Shown here: in pieces, positions 35,110 through 43,928 of the stretch
Position numbering within the stretch: position 1 is the first letter of the stretch
How the letters are laid out: every line of letters begins with the position of its first letter
Assembly: GCA_050732695.1 (NCBI GenBank)
Contig: JBOHRL010000121.1
Span: forward strand, 1 to 64,000
Reading direction: 5' to 3'
From: JBFFZF01 sp050732695
GTDB taxonomy: Bacteria > Gemmatimonadota > Gemmatimonadetes > Longimicrobiales > RSA9
DNA length: 64,000 nt
Made by a program: the position numbers and the translations under genes
The notes under the pieces: model-generated
What the model was told of the DNA's origin: nothing
Seen by the model: only the letters and a program-made list of their open reading frames with translations
Databases searched by the model: none

Positions 35110-37046
35110 CTGACAAGGAAAAGCCGGGACAGGATTACACAGCGGGCCAGATCCAGGTCCTGAAAGGACTGGAAGCGGTCCGTAAACGACCGGGCATGTT
35201 CATCGGCACGACCGGGCCGCGCGGATTGCACCACCTCGCATACGAGGTCGTTGACAACTCGGTTGACGAGGCGCTCGCGGGCTACTGCTCGAACATCGAG
35301 GTAGCGATCCGGCCGGATAACTCCGTGACCGTGAAAGACGATGGTCGTGGCATTCCGGTCGATATCCATCCGGTCGAGAAGAAGCCGGGTGTCGAAATCG
35401 CCATGACGGTGCTGCACGCGGGCGGGAAGTTCGACAAGTCGAGCTACAAGGTGTCCGGCGGGCTGCACGGCGTGGGCGTCAGCGTCGTGAACGCTCTTTC
35501 GGAATGGCTCGAAGTCGAGGTCCACCGCAACGGCAAGATCCATCGCCAGCGCTACGCGCGCGGCATCAAACAGACCGAACTCGAAGTCGTTGGCAAGACG
35601 AAAACGACGGGCACGACGGTCACCTTCGCAGCCGACCCGGAGATCTTCCCCGAGATTCGCTACGACTTCGAAATCCTGGCGAATCGGTTGCGCGAACTGG
35701 CGTTCCTCAACCGCGGGCTGCACATTGCAATCACGGACGAACGCGAAGACCCGAAGCACCACGAGGAGTTCGAATTCAAGGGCGGCATCAACGAATTCGT
35801 CGAGTTCCTGCGCGGCACGCGGCGGCCGCTTCACGCGAAGCCCATCTCCATCGAGGCATCACGCGAGGAGGCCGACATCGAGATCGCAATGCAATACGAT
35901 GATGGATACAATGACAACACGTTCACGTTCGTCAACAACATCAACACGCACGAAGGCGGGACGCACCTGACCGGCTTCAAGGCAGCACTGACGCGAACGG
36001 TGAACGATTACGGCCGCAAGAACAACATCCTCAAGAAAGAAGAAGACACGCTGTCCGGCGATGACGTGCGGGAGGGGCTGACGTGCGTCCTGTCCGTGAA
36101 GGTGCGCGAGCCGCAATTCGAAGGCCAGACCAAGACCAAACTAGGTAACTCGGAAGTACGCGGCGCTGTCGAGCAGGTCGTGAACGAACGGCTGTCCGCG
36201 TTCCTCGAGGAGCACCCGCCCGTCGCGAAGGTCATCATCGACAAGGCCCTCCAGGCGGCAAGAGCACGGCTCGCGGCGCGCAAGGCCAGAGAACTTGTGC
36301 GGCGCAAGAACGCGCTCGAAGGGATGGTCCTGCCCGGCAAACTCGCGGACTGTTCCATCACCGATCCCGCGCTGTGCGAGCTGTACCTCGTCGAGGGCGA
36401 CAGCGCCGGCGGCAGCGCGAAACAGGGCCGCGATCGGAACTACCAGGCGATTCTTCCCCTGCGCGGCAAGATCCTGAACGTCGAGAAATCACGCATCGAC
36501 AAAGTCCTCTCGAACGAAGAGATCCGCACCATCATCGCGGCCATTGGCACCGGCATCGGCGAAGATGAGTTCAGTACCAGGAACGCACGCTACAACAAGA
36601 TCATCATCATGACCGACGCCGACGTCGACGGGAAACACATCCGGACTCTGCTCCTGACCTTCTTTTACCGGCACATGCGGCAGCTGATCGAGGAAGGCAT
36701 GATCTATATTGCACAGCCGCCGCTGTATCGGCTGGCGAAGGGCAAGGAGGAGCATTACGCGTACTCGGATGACGAACGCAAGGCGCTCATGGAACGAATG
36801 TCGCCCAACGGCCGCGAAGGCAGCGGGCCCAGAGTGAACATGCAGCGTTACAAGGGCCTCGGTGAGATGAACCCGGACCAGTTGTGGAAGACCACAATGG
36901 ACCCGGACACACGCACGATCCTCAAGGTCACTCTCGAGGACGCCGTCGAGGCCGATCAGATCTTTACCACGCTCATGGGCGATGAAGTGGAGCCGCGCCG
37001 AAACTTCATCGAGAAGAACGCGAAGTATGCGAGGTTGGATATCTAG
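35106..37046 (+). CDS. gyrB: DNA gyrase subunit B
   Basis: A 646-residue GyrB. The GHKL ATPase includes EVVDNSVDEALAGYC, DDGRGIPVDIHP and GGLHGVGVSVVNALSEWL. The Toprim domain includes LVEGDSAGGSAKQGRDRNYQAILPLRGKILNVEKSR and MTDADVDGKHIRTLLLTFFYR. The tail is RRNFIEKNAKYARLDI. The length is that of the shorter form without the ~165-residue insert of enterobacterial GyrB. It supercoils DNA together with GyrA; no gyrA lies beside it in this window. Overlap with the DciA-like gene suggests joint regulation. Confidence 0.97.
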   Translation: MTDKEKPGQDYTAGQIQVLKGLEAVRKRPGMFIGTTGPRGLHHLAYEVVDNSVDEALAGYCSNIEVAIRPDNSVTVKDDGRGIPVDIHPVEKKPGVEIAMTVLHAGGKFDKSSYKVSGGLHGVGVSVVNALSEWLEVEVHRNGKIHRQRYARGIKQTELEVVGKTKTTGTTVTFAADPEIFPEIRYDFEILANRLRELAFLNRGLHIAITDEREDPKHHEEFEFKGGINEFVEFLRGTRRPLHAKPISIEASREEADIEIAMQYDDGYNDNTFTFVNNINTHEGGTHLTGFKAALTRTVNDYGRKNNILKKEEDTLSGDDVREGLTCVLSVKVREPQFEGQTKTKLGNSEVRGAVEQVVNERLSAFLEEHPPVAKVIIDKALQAARARLAARKARELVRRKNALEGMVLPGKLADCSITDPALCELYLVEGDSAGGSAKQGRDRNYQAILPLRGKILNVEKSRIDKVLSNEEIRTIIAAIGTGIGEDEFSTRNARYNKIIIMTDADVDGKHIRTLLLTFFYRHMRQLIEEGMIYIAQPPLYRLAKGKEEHYAYSDDERKALMERMSPNGREGSGPRVNMQRYKGLGEMNPDQLWKTTMDPDTRTILKVTLEDAVEADQIFTTLMGDEVEPRRNFIEKNAKYARLDI

Positions 37047-37054
37047 TCCTTGGG

Positions 37055-37137
37055 ACGGCGTTTCTGGGGCTGGTTTCTGGGGCTGGTTTCTGGGAACGGA
37101 TAACGGATTACGGACAACGGATAACAACGGATAACGG
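37055..37137. repeat. 13-bp tandem unit followed by ACGGATAAC repeats
   Basis: Right after gyrB, 37055-37094 contains GGCG followed by 2.5 units of GTTTCTGGGGCTG, as at 21.2 kb. It runs directly into a short array reading ACGGATAAC four times with variants (37095-37137, one ACGGATTAC and one ACGGACAAC). The stretch is followed by a G-run and the convergent phosphoribosyltransferase gene. Confidence 0.75.
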
Positions 37138-37152
37138 GGGGGCGGAGGGGGG

Positions 37153-37710
37153 TCAGGGTTCGGTTGGGAGGCCTTCGTAGAGGGGATTGATGACGATCTC
37201 GCCTCGTTCGTTGAGGATCTGGCGGTCCCAGGGGAAGACAACGGTCGAGTCGGTTTCGAGTGCGTAGAAATCGGGTTTGTAGCCGCCATGCTTGACGAGG
37301 CTCGTGGCGGTGCGCAGTTCGGCGGGGCTTACCTGGCGGAGCGCATTGAGCGCGATGCGCAGGGTTTCGCCGGATGTGCAGATCTCATCAACAATGAGGA
37401 CGCGTTTGCGTGCGGCTTCGGGTGGAGCGGCTGAAAGGATGCGGGGGCGTGCGCGAACGCGGGCGCCGGGCAGGTCGCGGCTGATCTTCAGCGAATAGAA
37501 ATCGCAACGCAGGATGGAAGCGACGACGGCGCCGGGGATGACACCGGCCTTGGCGATGCCGACGACGAGTTCGGGTTGGTATCCGCTCGAAGCGACGCGG
37601 ACGGCCAGAACACGGCACAATTCTCCGAAGAACTCCCAGGAGAGCTCGAGGAAGTCGGCTTCGGGCATACCCTGAGCGCGCTTGGCGAAGGTCGAGCGCG
37701 GCTGTGCCAT
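37153..37710 (-). CDS. Phosphoribosyltransferase
   Basis: A 185-residue type I phosphoribosyltransferase. The PRPP-binding loop is RVLIVDEICTSGETLRIAL, a variant of the usual (D/E)(D/E)xxxTG motif in which Glu/Ile and Cys appear. Upstream ELVVGIAKAGVIPGAVVAS is the flexible-loop region, and DFYSLKISRD resembles xanthine/hypoxanthine PRTases. The start at 37710 has GGAGGT 5 nt upstream and leaves out 11 residues of the open frame. The base substrate is unclear. It is convergent with gyrB. Confidence 0.85.
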   Translation of the reverse strand: MAQPRSTFAKRAQGMPEADFLELSWEFFGELCRVLAVRVASSGYQPELVVGIAKAGVIPGAVVASILRCDFYSLKISRDLPGARVRARPRILSAAPPEAARKRVLIVDEICTSGETLRIALNALRQVSPAELRTATSLVKHGGYKPDFYALETDSTVVFPWDRQILNERGEIVINPLYEGLPTEP

Positions 37711-37904
37711 CGGGGACCTCCGGTGCGTGAAGGGGAGCCGCAAGATAAGCGAGGCGGAAGGTGGGGGACAGGGGCATGGCGCGAGATGGGGGCCCCGAAT
37801 GGGAGGAATGGGGATCGTGGTGAGGTCGGGCGATCGACGAAACGCGCGCGGACAGCGAAGTTGCAGGCCGATTGCAGGCGCATTCAGGGAAATCCGGGGG
37901 ACGT

Positions 37905-38345
37905 GTGGCCGGAGTGACGAAGGAACAGACCGACGAGCGATTGACTGCGGCGCAGGCAGAGAGCGGGTTGGTTGACAGTCGTGCGAGTTATCGCGCCCGG
38001 CTGCGTGCGTTGCGAGCGTCGGACGAGGACGCGTTCCGGCGCGCGAACGAACATTACGACCGGGAAGTCATGCCGCGCATCGCATCGGGCCGGGGCGCCA
38101 TCGATGCGTGGATCGAATACGGCAGGCTACTGGGCGAGTTGACGGGGCCGGGCCGGTTGGTCGCGGTGGATGGGAGCGGGCGGAGTCGGCCGCACGAGGC
38201 GCCATACCAGCGTGGCATGCTGGTGCTGTACATGCCGGAGACAGGCGGGGACGTGTTCGCGGTTGCGCTGCCATTGGAGCTGACGGCGGCGCAGCGAGCG
38301 ACGGTTGGGTTGCTCGTCGAGAAGAGGCTGTCGATCCCGGAGTAG
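37905..38345 (+). CDS. Protein of unknown function
   Basis: A 146-residue product starting at GTG with a G-rich site (GGGGG) upstream; starts at 37872 (TTG) or 37914 (GTG) are also possible. The front is charged and helical (SYRARLRALRASDEDAFRRANEHYDREVMPRIASGRGAIDAWIEYGRLLGELTG). The rear is a short beta unit (GRLVAVDGSGRSRPHEAPYQRGMLVLYMPETGGDVFAVALPLELTAAQRATVGLLVEK). I do not recognise it. It is convergent with rho, leaving 5 bp between them. Confidence 0.65.
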   Translation: MAGVTKEQTDERLTAAQAESGLVDSRASYRARLRALRASDEDAFRRANEHYDREVMPRIASGRGAIDAWIEYGRLLGELTGPGRLVAVDGSGRSRPHEAPYQRGMLVLYMPETGGDVFAVALPLELTAAQRATVGLLVEKRLSIPE

Positions 38346-38350
38346 CGGGC

Positions 38351-39601
38351 CTACCCCTTGGCCATCGAGTCGAGGAACTCCTTGTTGGTTTTTGTGCGCC
38401 GCATACGATCGAGCAGGAACTCGAGCGCCTCGGCGGGCGGCATGTCGGCGAGGAAGTTACGCAGGAGGTAGACGCGATTGAGTTCGGTCTCGTCGAGCAG
38501 CAACTCTTCCTTGCGGGTGCCGGACCGGTTGATATCAACGGCGGGGAAGACGCGCTTGTCAGCGATATGGCGATCGAGCACGACTTCCATGTTACCGGTT
38601 CCCTTGAACTCCTCGAAGATCACTTCATCCATGCGGGATCCGGTCTCGATGAGGGCTGTCGCACAGATGGTGAGCGAGCCGCCCTGATCGATGTTGCGGG
38701 CGGCGCCGAAGAAGCGCTTCGGTTTGTGGAGGGCGTGGGCGTCGACACCACCGGAGAGGATCTTGCCGGAATGCGGCACGGTCACGTTGTAGGCGCGGGC
38801 GAGACGCGTGATCGAGTCGAGCAGGATGATGACATCGCGGCCGTGTTCGACGAGGCGCTTGGCCTTCTCGATGACCATTTCGGCCACCTGGACGTGCCGG
38901 TCAGCGGGCTCATCGAACGTCGAGGAGATGACTTCGGCGGCGACGTGCTCCTCCATGTCGGTGACTTCTTCAGGCCGCTCATCGATGAGGAGAACGATGA
39001 GGTGCATCTCGGGGTGATTCTCGAGGATGCTGTTGGCCATTTTCTGCATGAGAATCGTCTTACCGGCTTTGGGCGGCGAGACGATGAGACCACGCTGGCC
39101 TTTGCCGATGGGGACGACGAGGTCCATGAGTCGCATGGACAGGTCGGCGGCAACGTTCTCGAGGCGGAGACGCTCTTCAGGATAGCGGGGCCGCAGGTTG
39201 TCGAACGCGATGCGGTGTTTCGCGCGTTCGGGGTCATCGCCATTGACCTGCTCGACCTTGAGCAACGCGAGGTATCGTTCACCCTCCTTGGGTGGCCGGA
39301 CCTGGCCGAGGACGGTGTCGCCCGTGCGCAGATCGAATCGCTTGATCTGTGATGGGCTGACGTAGATGTCGTCGGGGCCGTACAGGTAGTTCCAGTCCTG
39401 GGAGCGCAGGAACCCGTACCCTTCGGGCAGGATCTCGAGGACGCCTTCGCCACGAAGGACGACGTCACTGTCGAGGAGATTCTGCTCGATTCGGAAGATG
39501 AGGTCCTGTTTCCGGAGGCCGGAGTAATTCGCGATGTTGAGCTCCTCGGCCATCTCGTGGAGTTCCGCGATGGATTTGCTCTTCAGCTCCGCTATGTCCA
39601 C
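38351..39601 (-). CDS. rho: Transcription termination factor Rho
   Basis: A 416-residue Rho. The N-terminal domain (MDIAELKSKSIAELHEMAEELNIANYSGLRKQDLI) is followed by the RNA-binding part EGYGFLRSQDWNYL. The motor domain has the Walker A SPPKAGKTILMQKMA, Walker B RDVIILLDSITRLARAYN, Q-loop SGGVDAHAL and R-loop RFFGAARN. The GTG at 39601 is chosen: it has GGAG 9 nt upstream and matches the family N-terminus; the open frame begins at 39661. A good promoter sits about 150 nt upstream, so the leader is long; Rho genes are often autoregulated through leaders, though no signal is visible. Confidence 0.96.
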   Translation of the reverse strand: MDIAELKSKSIAELHEMAEELNIANYSGLRKQDLIFRIEQNLLDSDVVLRGEGVLEILPEGYGFLRSQDWNYLYGPDDIYVSPSQIKRFDLRTGDTVLGQVRPPKEGERYLALLKVEQVNGDDPERAKHRIAFDNLRPRYPEERLRLENVAADLSMRLMDLVVPIGKGQRGLIVSPPKAGKTILMQKMANSILENHPEMHLIVLLIDERPEEVTDMEEHVAAEVISSTFDEPADRHVQVAEMVIEKAKRLVEHGRDVIILLDSITRLARAYNVTVPHSGKILSGGVDAHALHKPKRFFGAARNIDQGGSLTICATALIETGSRMDEVIFEEFKGTGNMEVVLDRHIADKRVFPAVDINRSGTRKEELLLDETELNRVYLLRNFLADMPPAEALEFLLDRMRRTKTNKEFLDSMAKG

Positions 39602-39754
39602 GGGTCGTGACTCCAGATGTGCATGGATGCGTGAGGGGGGAAGCGGCACCATTCGGTGCACGTGAGATCAGGAATCGAGCTTTGATTGAGTCAGTGGCGC
39701 GCGACGCGCCTCCGATGATTTTCCGGGAGGTGTCGTTTTCGTGGTGACGGGGGC

Positions 39755-39783
39755 ATTCTAGCACGGTAGCGAAGGCGGGTCAA
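39755..39783 (-). promoter_or_regulatory. Promoter for rho
   Basis: On the minus strand the -35 TTGACC (39783-39778) and -10 TAGAAT (39760-39755) are separated by exactly 17 bp. The predicted start of transcription is near 39748, giving a ~147-nt untranslated leader before the GTG of rho. The leader holds T-rich and G/A-rich patches but no clear hairpin by eye. Confidence 0.7.
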
Positions 39784-40037
39784 GGGTTCTGCGCAGGAAC
39801 GGGAGGCAGGCAGGAAGAAAGTGTCGAGTCTGGCGCGGCACGACGGGCAGACGAATCGAGGGCGGATGGTGTGGTTCGACGGGATCGAACGGGTCATGCG
39901 GACGGCGGCACTGGACGATGAAGGCGCGCACGATTCGGCGCGTCTTCGGTCGGCGGTATTGCGGCTTGACAGTCTCTGGAGCGGTGCGGACCTTTGCGCG
40001 GGCCGGGTCCGTGGGGTTCCCAGCAGGGAGGCATTGG

Positions 40038-40418
40038 ATGGCTCGCCACAACCGGGTCGGTCGGGGGACCGACCAGCGCGGCGCGGATTACTCGATCAGC
40101 TATCAGCCGGACTGGCTGCGGCAGGTCAAAGTGACGCGTGTGCTGGAGAACGGGCGGCAATCCACGAAGACGCTGTTTCGTAACGCGGAGAAAGCGGATT
40201 CGCGGCCGGGCGACAAGATCCGGACGCGCATCACATCGCGGAAGGAGAATCTCGACATCGAGATCGGTGTTGCGGACCCGGGCGGCGTGATCACGCGGAT
40301 CATCGTGGAGACGGCTCGGCCGGATCGGCCGGGTGAGCAGCATCGCATCCAGTTCACGATCGATGAAGGGAAGTCGCGGCGGCGAGGAAGGAAGCCGCCG
40401 CAGGCGTTGTCGCCCTGA
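40038..40418 (+). CDS. Small basic protein of unknown function
   Basis: A 126-residue protein with GGGAGG upstream of its ATG. The sequence (SISYQPDWLRQVKVTRVLENGRQSTKTLFRNAEKADSRPGDKIRTRITSRKENLDIEIGVADPGGVITRIIVETARPDRPGEQHRIQFTIDEGKSRRRGRKPP) is rich in beta segments and ends in a basic tail. It may bind nucleic acid. A TTGACA lies about 70 bp upstream (39966-39971) without a convincing -10. No family is recognised. Confidence 0.65.
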   Translation: MARHNRVGRGTDQRGADYSISYQPDWLRQVKVTRVLENGRQSTKTLFRNAEKADSRPGDKIRTRITSRKENLDIEIGVADPGGVITRIIVETARPDRPGEQHRIQFTIDEGKSRRRGRKPPQALSP

Positions 40419-40485
40419 CAACGCATGGCGCCATGCCTGAACCGGTCGTGCCCGGAGGCCGGCTGATGCGCGAGGAGTCGCGCGG

Positions 40486-41319
40486 ATGATGCGACTGGGC
40501 GACATCGAGTACAGCAACTGTTTCCCCGTCCATGCACAGCTCATCGAAGAGGGTCCACCGCCAGGCGTCGAGCTTGTGCGGGGCACGCCGGGTGAACTCA
40601 ATGCAGCGCTCGCGCAGGGCCGCATCGATGTAGCACCGTGCTCGAGCATCGAGTATGCCCGGCACGCGGACGAGTATCGTCTCATGCCGGCGCTCGCGAT
40701 TGCATCCGATGGCGCAGTTGGCAGCATCCTCCTCGAGTCGAGCGAAGAGCCGGCTGCACTGGATGGGCGTATCGTGGCGGTACCGACGGCGTCCGCAACG
40801 TCGGTGGTTCTGCTGCGTGGCCTGCTCGAAGAACACTGGAACGTGCGGCCGCGTTACGTCTGGTACGATCAGCGTGAAGTGGCTGACCCGATGGCGGGCG
40901 ATGCGGCGGCGGTGCTGCGTATCGGCGATGTCGCACTCAACCGTTCCGTTCCGGGCGGACGCCAGGTACTCGATCTCGGTGCCGCATGGAAGCGCTGGAC
41001 CGGCCTGCCATTCGTGTACGCATTGTGGCAGGCCCGTTGGACGACCGATCGTGCAGCGGAATTCGATCGCCTCCACGATGCGCTGCTGGCGAGCCTGACG
41101 TGGTTCCGCACGAACGTTCGACGGCTCGCGGAAACGCACGCGCACCGCTATGGCATCCAGGCCGATCGATTGCAGACGTACTGGAACTCGCTCGGCTACG
41201 TCCTCGACGAACGGATGGAGCAGGGACTGCTCGACTTCTACAGCATGGCGGTACGGCTCGGCGAGGCACCGGTCGTGCCCGTCCTGCACTGGACGGCCGC
41301 CGCGCGGGCGGCACCCTGA
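40486..41319 (+). CDS. mqnA: Chorismate dehydratase MqnA (futalosine pathway)
   Basis: A 277-residue MqnA-family protein: MRLGDIEYSNCFPVHAQLIEEGPP, then VRGTPGELNAALAQGRIDVAPCSSIEYARHADEYRLMPALAIASDGAVGSILL. These are the substrate-binding segments of the periplasmic-binding-fold enzyme that dehydrates chorismate to 3-enolpyruvylbenzoate. Menaquinone would thus be made by the futalosine route rather than the classical Men route. No other mqn genes are in this window. It precedes the MlaE-type permease gene by 42 bp, so may be co-transcribed with the lipid transporter. Confidence 0.93.
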   Translation: MMRLGDIEYSNCFPVHAQLIEEGPPPGVELVRGTPGELNAALAQGRIDVAPCSSIEYARHADEYRLMPALAIASDGAVGSILLESSEEPAALDGRIVAVPTASATSVVLLRGLLEEHWNVRPRYVWYDQREVADPMAGDAAAVLRIGDVALNRSVPGGRQVLDLGAAWKRWTGLPFVYALWQARWTTDRAAEFDRLHDALLASLTWFRTNVRRLAETHAHRYGIQADRLQTYWNSLGYVLDERMEQGLLDFYSMAVRLGEAPVVPVLHWTAAARAAP

Positions 41320-41361
41320 AGCGGGTGGACAGTCGCGGCGAGGGCGTTCTATGTTAGCGTC

Positions 41362-42144
41362 ATGAGAGCGGTCTGGACCTCGCCGCTGGCGACGGTCGGC
41401 CGTGCGGCAATCGATGTGGCGGCCGGATTCGGACGATTCGGCGCGTTCGCAGCGCATTCCGTGCGAGCGCTGGTTGGCGTTGCGACGTGGGGCAAGCTGG
41501 TCGTAGTCCAGATGGCGCGACTGGGTGTGGCATCCCTGCCGATCGCGCTCTTCATTGCCGCATTCACCGGCATCGTGCTCGCGCTTCAGGCATCCTACAC
41601 GTTCACCGGTGCAGTCCCTCTCTACTTCGTGGGCACACTGGTTGGCAAGACGATGATCCTCGAGCTGGGCCCGGTGTTGACGGGGCTGGCGCTGGCCGGC
41701 CGGGTCGGCGCCAGCATCGCGGCGGAGATCGGCACGATGCGCGTGACGGAACAGATCGACGCGCTGGAGACGCTGGCGTACGACCCGATCGCATACCTGG
41801 TGGTTCCTCGCGTGATCGCGGGCGCGGCGATGTTTCCGGTTGTCGTTGTATTCGCGGACGCGCTCGGCATCGTGGCCGGCTGGGTCACGGCGATCAACCT
41901 CCTCGACATGTCGACGCAGGAGTTCATTCGCGGACTGCGGCTGTTCTTCGAGCCGTTCGACATTCGCTACTCGCTGATCAAGGCCGCATCGTTCGGGCTC
42001 GCGGTGACATCGATCGGCTGTTTCTTCGGCTACCAGACGTCGGGCGGCGCACAGGCAGTCGGCCGGTCCACCACGCAGGCCGTCGTGTTGAGCAGCATGC
42101 TGATCCTCGTACTGGACGCGTTCTGGGCGGTGACGCTGCTATGA
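41362..42144 (+). CDS. mlaE: MlaE/YrbE-family ABC permease
   Basis: A 260-residue membrane protein of the MlaE family. It has about six hydrophobic helices; the hallmark region is ALAGRVGASIAAEIGTMRVTEQIDALETLAYDPIAYLVVPRVIAG, with GRVGAxIAAEIGTM and EQIDAL. It is the permease of an MCE lipid transporter that moves phospholipids between inner and outer membranes. The mlaF and mlaD-type genes follow, completing the core complex; mlaB and mlaC are not seen. The stop overlaps a 14-codon frame that reaches the mlaF start. Confidence 0.93.
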   Translation: MRAVWTSPLATVGRAAIDVAAGFGRFGAFAAHSVRALVGVATWGKLVVVQMARLGVASLPIALFIAAFTGIVLALQASYTFTGAVPLYFVGTLVGKTMILELGPVLTGLALAGRVGASIAAEIGTMRVTEQIDALETLAYDPIAYLVVPRVIAGAAMFPVVVVFADALGIVAGWVTAINLLDMSTQEFIRGLRLFFEPFDIRYSLIKAASFGLAVTSIGCFFGYQTSGGAQAVGRSTTQAVVLSSMLILVLDAFWAVTLL

Positions 42145-42185
42145 GCATCGTACGGAATGCGTACCTTGGCGTGACGCGGCCATGA
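42141..42185 (+). CDS. 14-codon bridging mini-ORF between mlaE and mlaF
   Basis: This frame reads MSIVRNAYLGVTRP and joins its neighbours: its ATG overlaps the mlaE stop (ATGA) and its TGA overlaps the mlaF start (ATGA). The first 12 bp (ATGAGCATCGTA) are identical to the first 12 bp of mlaF at 42182. It may be a translational bridge, or simply the footprint of a small duplication of the mlaF start. Evidence for a functional peptide is nil. Confidence 0.3.
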   Translation: MSIVRNAYLGVTRP

Positions 42186-42931
42186 GCATCGTATTGGAGG
42201 GCATTCGCAAGGCGTTCGGCGCGAAGGTCGTGCTCGACGGCATCGATCTCACGGTCCGCGACGGCGAAACCATCGCGGTGATCGGCGGCTCGGGCGTCGG
42301 CAAGTCTGTTCTGCTGAAAACGATCGTACGGCTCCTCGCGCCGGATGCGGGGCGGGTCGAGGTGGACGACGAGGACGTGGGATCGCTCGAGAAGGAGGCG
42401 CTGTACGCATTGCGACGGCGAGTCGGCTACGTCTTCCAGTTCGCGGCGTTGTTCGATTCCATGACCGTGTTCGATAACGTGGCCATGGGTCTGCGCCGGG
42501 AAGGGACCATGAATCGCGACGCGGTCCAGAAGCGCGTAAGCGAGTCCCTGCGCCTGGTCGAGATGAGCGGATACAATGACCGGCTGCCCGCGCAACTGTC
42601 CGGCGGTCAGCGCAAGCGCGTCGGACTGGCGCGCGCAATTGCGACACGACCCAAGTATCTGCTGTACGATGAACCGACGTCCGGGCTCGATCCCGTGACG
42701 ACATCCGTGATCAACGACCTGATCACGCGAATGGCCACAGAACTCGGCGTCACGAGTGTCGTCGTGACGCACGACATGCAGAGCGCGTACCGGGTAGCGA
42801 ATCGCATTGCCATGATGCACGCAGGCCGCATCCGGTTCGACGGCTCGCCGGCCGAGATTCGAAAGAGCGAGGATCCGATCGTGCGGGGATTCGTCGAAGG
42901 CCGGCACGACCTTGGACAGGAGGCGGCATGA
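42182..42931 (+). CDS. mlaF: MlaF-type ABC transporter ATP-binding protein
   Basis: A 249-residue ATPase. Walker A is GGSGVGKSVLLKTI, the signature LSGGQRKRVGLARAIATRPKYLL, Walker B LYDEPTSGLDP, and the H-loop VVVTHDMQSAYRVANRIAMMHAGRI. It resembles MlaF/Mkl and pairs with the MlaE-type permease before it. The MCE protein after it overlaps by ATGA. It energises lipid transport by the complex. Confidence 0.95.
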   Translation: MSIVLEGIRKAFGAKVVLDGIDLTVRDGETIAVIGGSGVGKSVLLKTIVRLLAPDAGRVEVDDEDVGSLEKEALYALRRRVGYVFQFAALFDSMTVFDNVAMGLRREGTMNRDAVQKRVSESLRLVEMSGYNDRLPAQLSGGQRKRVGLARAIATRPKYLLYDEPTSGLDPVTTSVINDLITRMATELGVTSVVVTHDMQSAYRVANRIAMMHAGRIRFDGSPAEIRKSEDPIVRGFVEGRHDLGQEAA

Positions 42932-43917
42932 AGGGGCGCAACGAGGTGGCCGTGGGCGCGGCCGTGATCCTCGCGCTTGCACTCATCGTCCTTGGCACGA
43001 TCTGGCTGCAAGGCCGCGGGTTCGGTCGCGGCGAAATCGAGATCCGGGCGCGCTTCTTCGAGGTCGGGCAGTTGCTCGAAGGCAATGCCGTCAAGGTCCG
43101 CGGTGTGCCGATCGGCCGCGTCGACGCCATCGTGCTGGATCCCGAAGGTGGCGGTGTGTTGATCACGATGCGCGTGAACGGAACCGCCGTATTGCCGGAG
43201 GACGCCGTCGTGCTGCTGGCACCGGAATCGATGTTCGGTGACTGGCAGGCAGAGATCTTCCCGCGCTCGCAGTTCCCGGACTACGACTATGCAGAATCGC
43301 CGGACCCCGTCGTCCTGCCGGGCGCAACACTGCCCGACATCTCGCGCCTGACCGCCGTCGCCGATCGAATCGCTCAGAACATGGCAAGCCTGTCGGAACG
43401 CTTCGAGATCGCGTTTACACAGGAAACCGCCGAGAACGTCCGCCGCGCGATCGACAACATCCAGCAGATCAGCGAACAACTCACCAGTCTCGTCGGCCAG
43501 CAGCAACAGGCGATCGATGAGGTTTCCGCGAATCTACAGGAAACGACGGCAGCACTGTCGCGCACCGTCGAGACCGTCAACCGCACGTTCACACAGGTCG
43601 AGAACGCGATCAGTGGCGACAAACTCACGAATATCGTGGGCAATGCCGAGAAAGCATCGCTCCAGATCGATTCGCTGACCCGCGAACTGCTCCAGACCAG
43701 CCGGAGCCTGCGCACCGCCGCAGCCACAGCCGACACGACGCTTCGCTCCGTCGGCGCGATCGCGTCCGGGCTCGAACGCGGACAGGGTACTCTCGGCCTG
43801 ATGCTCCAGGACACGACGCTCTTCTGGCGCATCGTCGAAACGAACGCAGAGTTGCAGGCGTTGCTGCGCGACATCCGGGCGAATCCGGGACGGTATATCA
43901 ATGTGAGGGTTTTCTGA
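42928..43917 (+). CDS. mlaD: MlaD/MCE-domain periplasmic protein
   Basis: A 329-residue MCE protein. One N-terminal membrane helix (NEVAVGAAVILALALIVLGTIWLQG) anchors it. The MCE domain (GEIEIRARFFEVGQLLEGNAVKVRGVPIGRVDAIVLDPEGGGVLITMRVNG) follows at about 35-115. The C-terminal 200 residues are a long helical coiled-coil (QQQAIDEVSANLQETTAALSRTVETVNRTFTQVENAI). MCE proteins form hexameric rings that carry lipids across the periplasm. It closes the mlaE-mlaF-mlaD operon. A copy of the 13-bp repeat follows 11 bp after the stop. Confidence 0.92.
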   Translation: MKGRNEVAVGAAVILALALIVLGTIWLQGRGFGRGEIEIRARFFEVGQLLEGNAVKVRGVPIGRVDAIVLDPEGGGVLITMRVNGTAVLPEDAVVLLAPESMFGDWQAEIFPRSQFPDYDYAESPDPVVLPGATLPDISRLTAVADRIAQNMASLSERFEIAFTQETAENVRRAIDNIQQISEQLTSLVGQQQQAIDEVSANLQETTAALSRTVETVNRTFTQVENAISGDKLTNIVGNAEKASLQIDSLTRELLQTSRSLRTAAATADTTLRSVGAIASGLERGQGTLGLMLQDTTLFWRIVETNAELQALLRDIRANPGRYINVRVF

Positions 43918-43928
43918 GGGTGGGAAAA

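Noticed and set aside
38108..39352. 414-residue plus-strand frame
   Set aside because: Antisense to rho, whose motifs are unambiguous.
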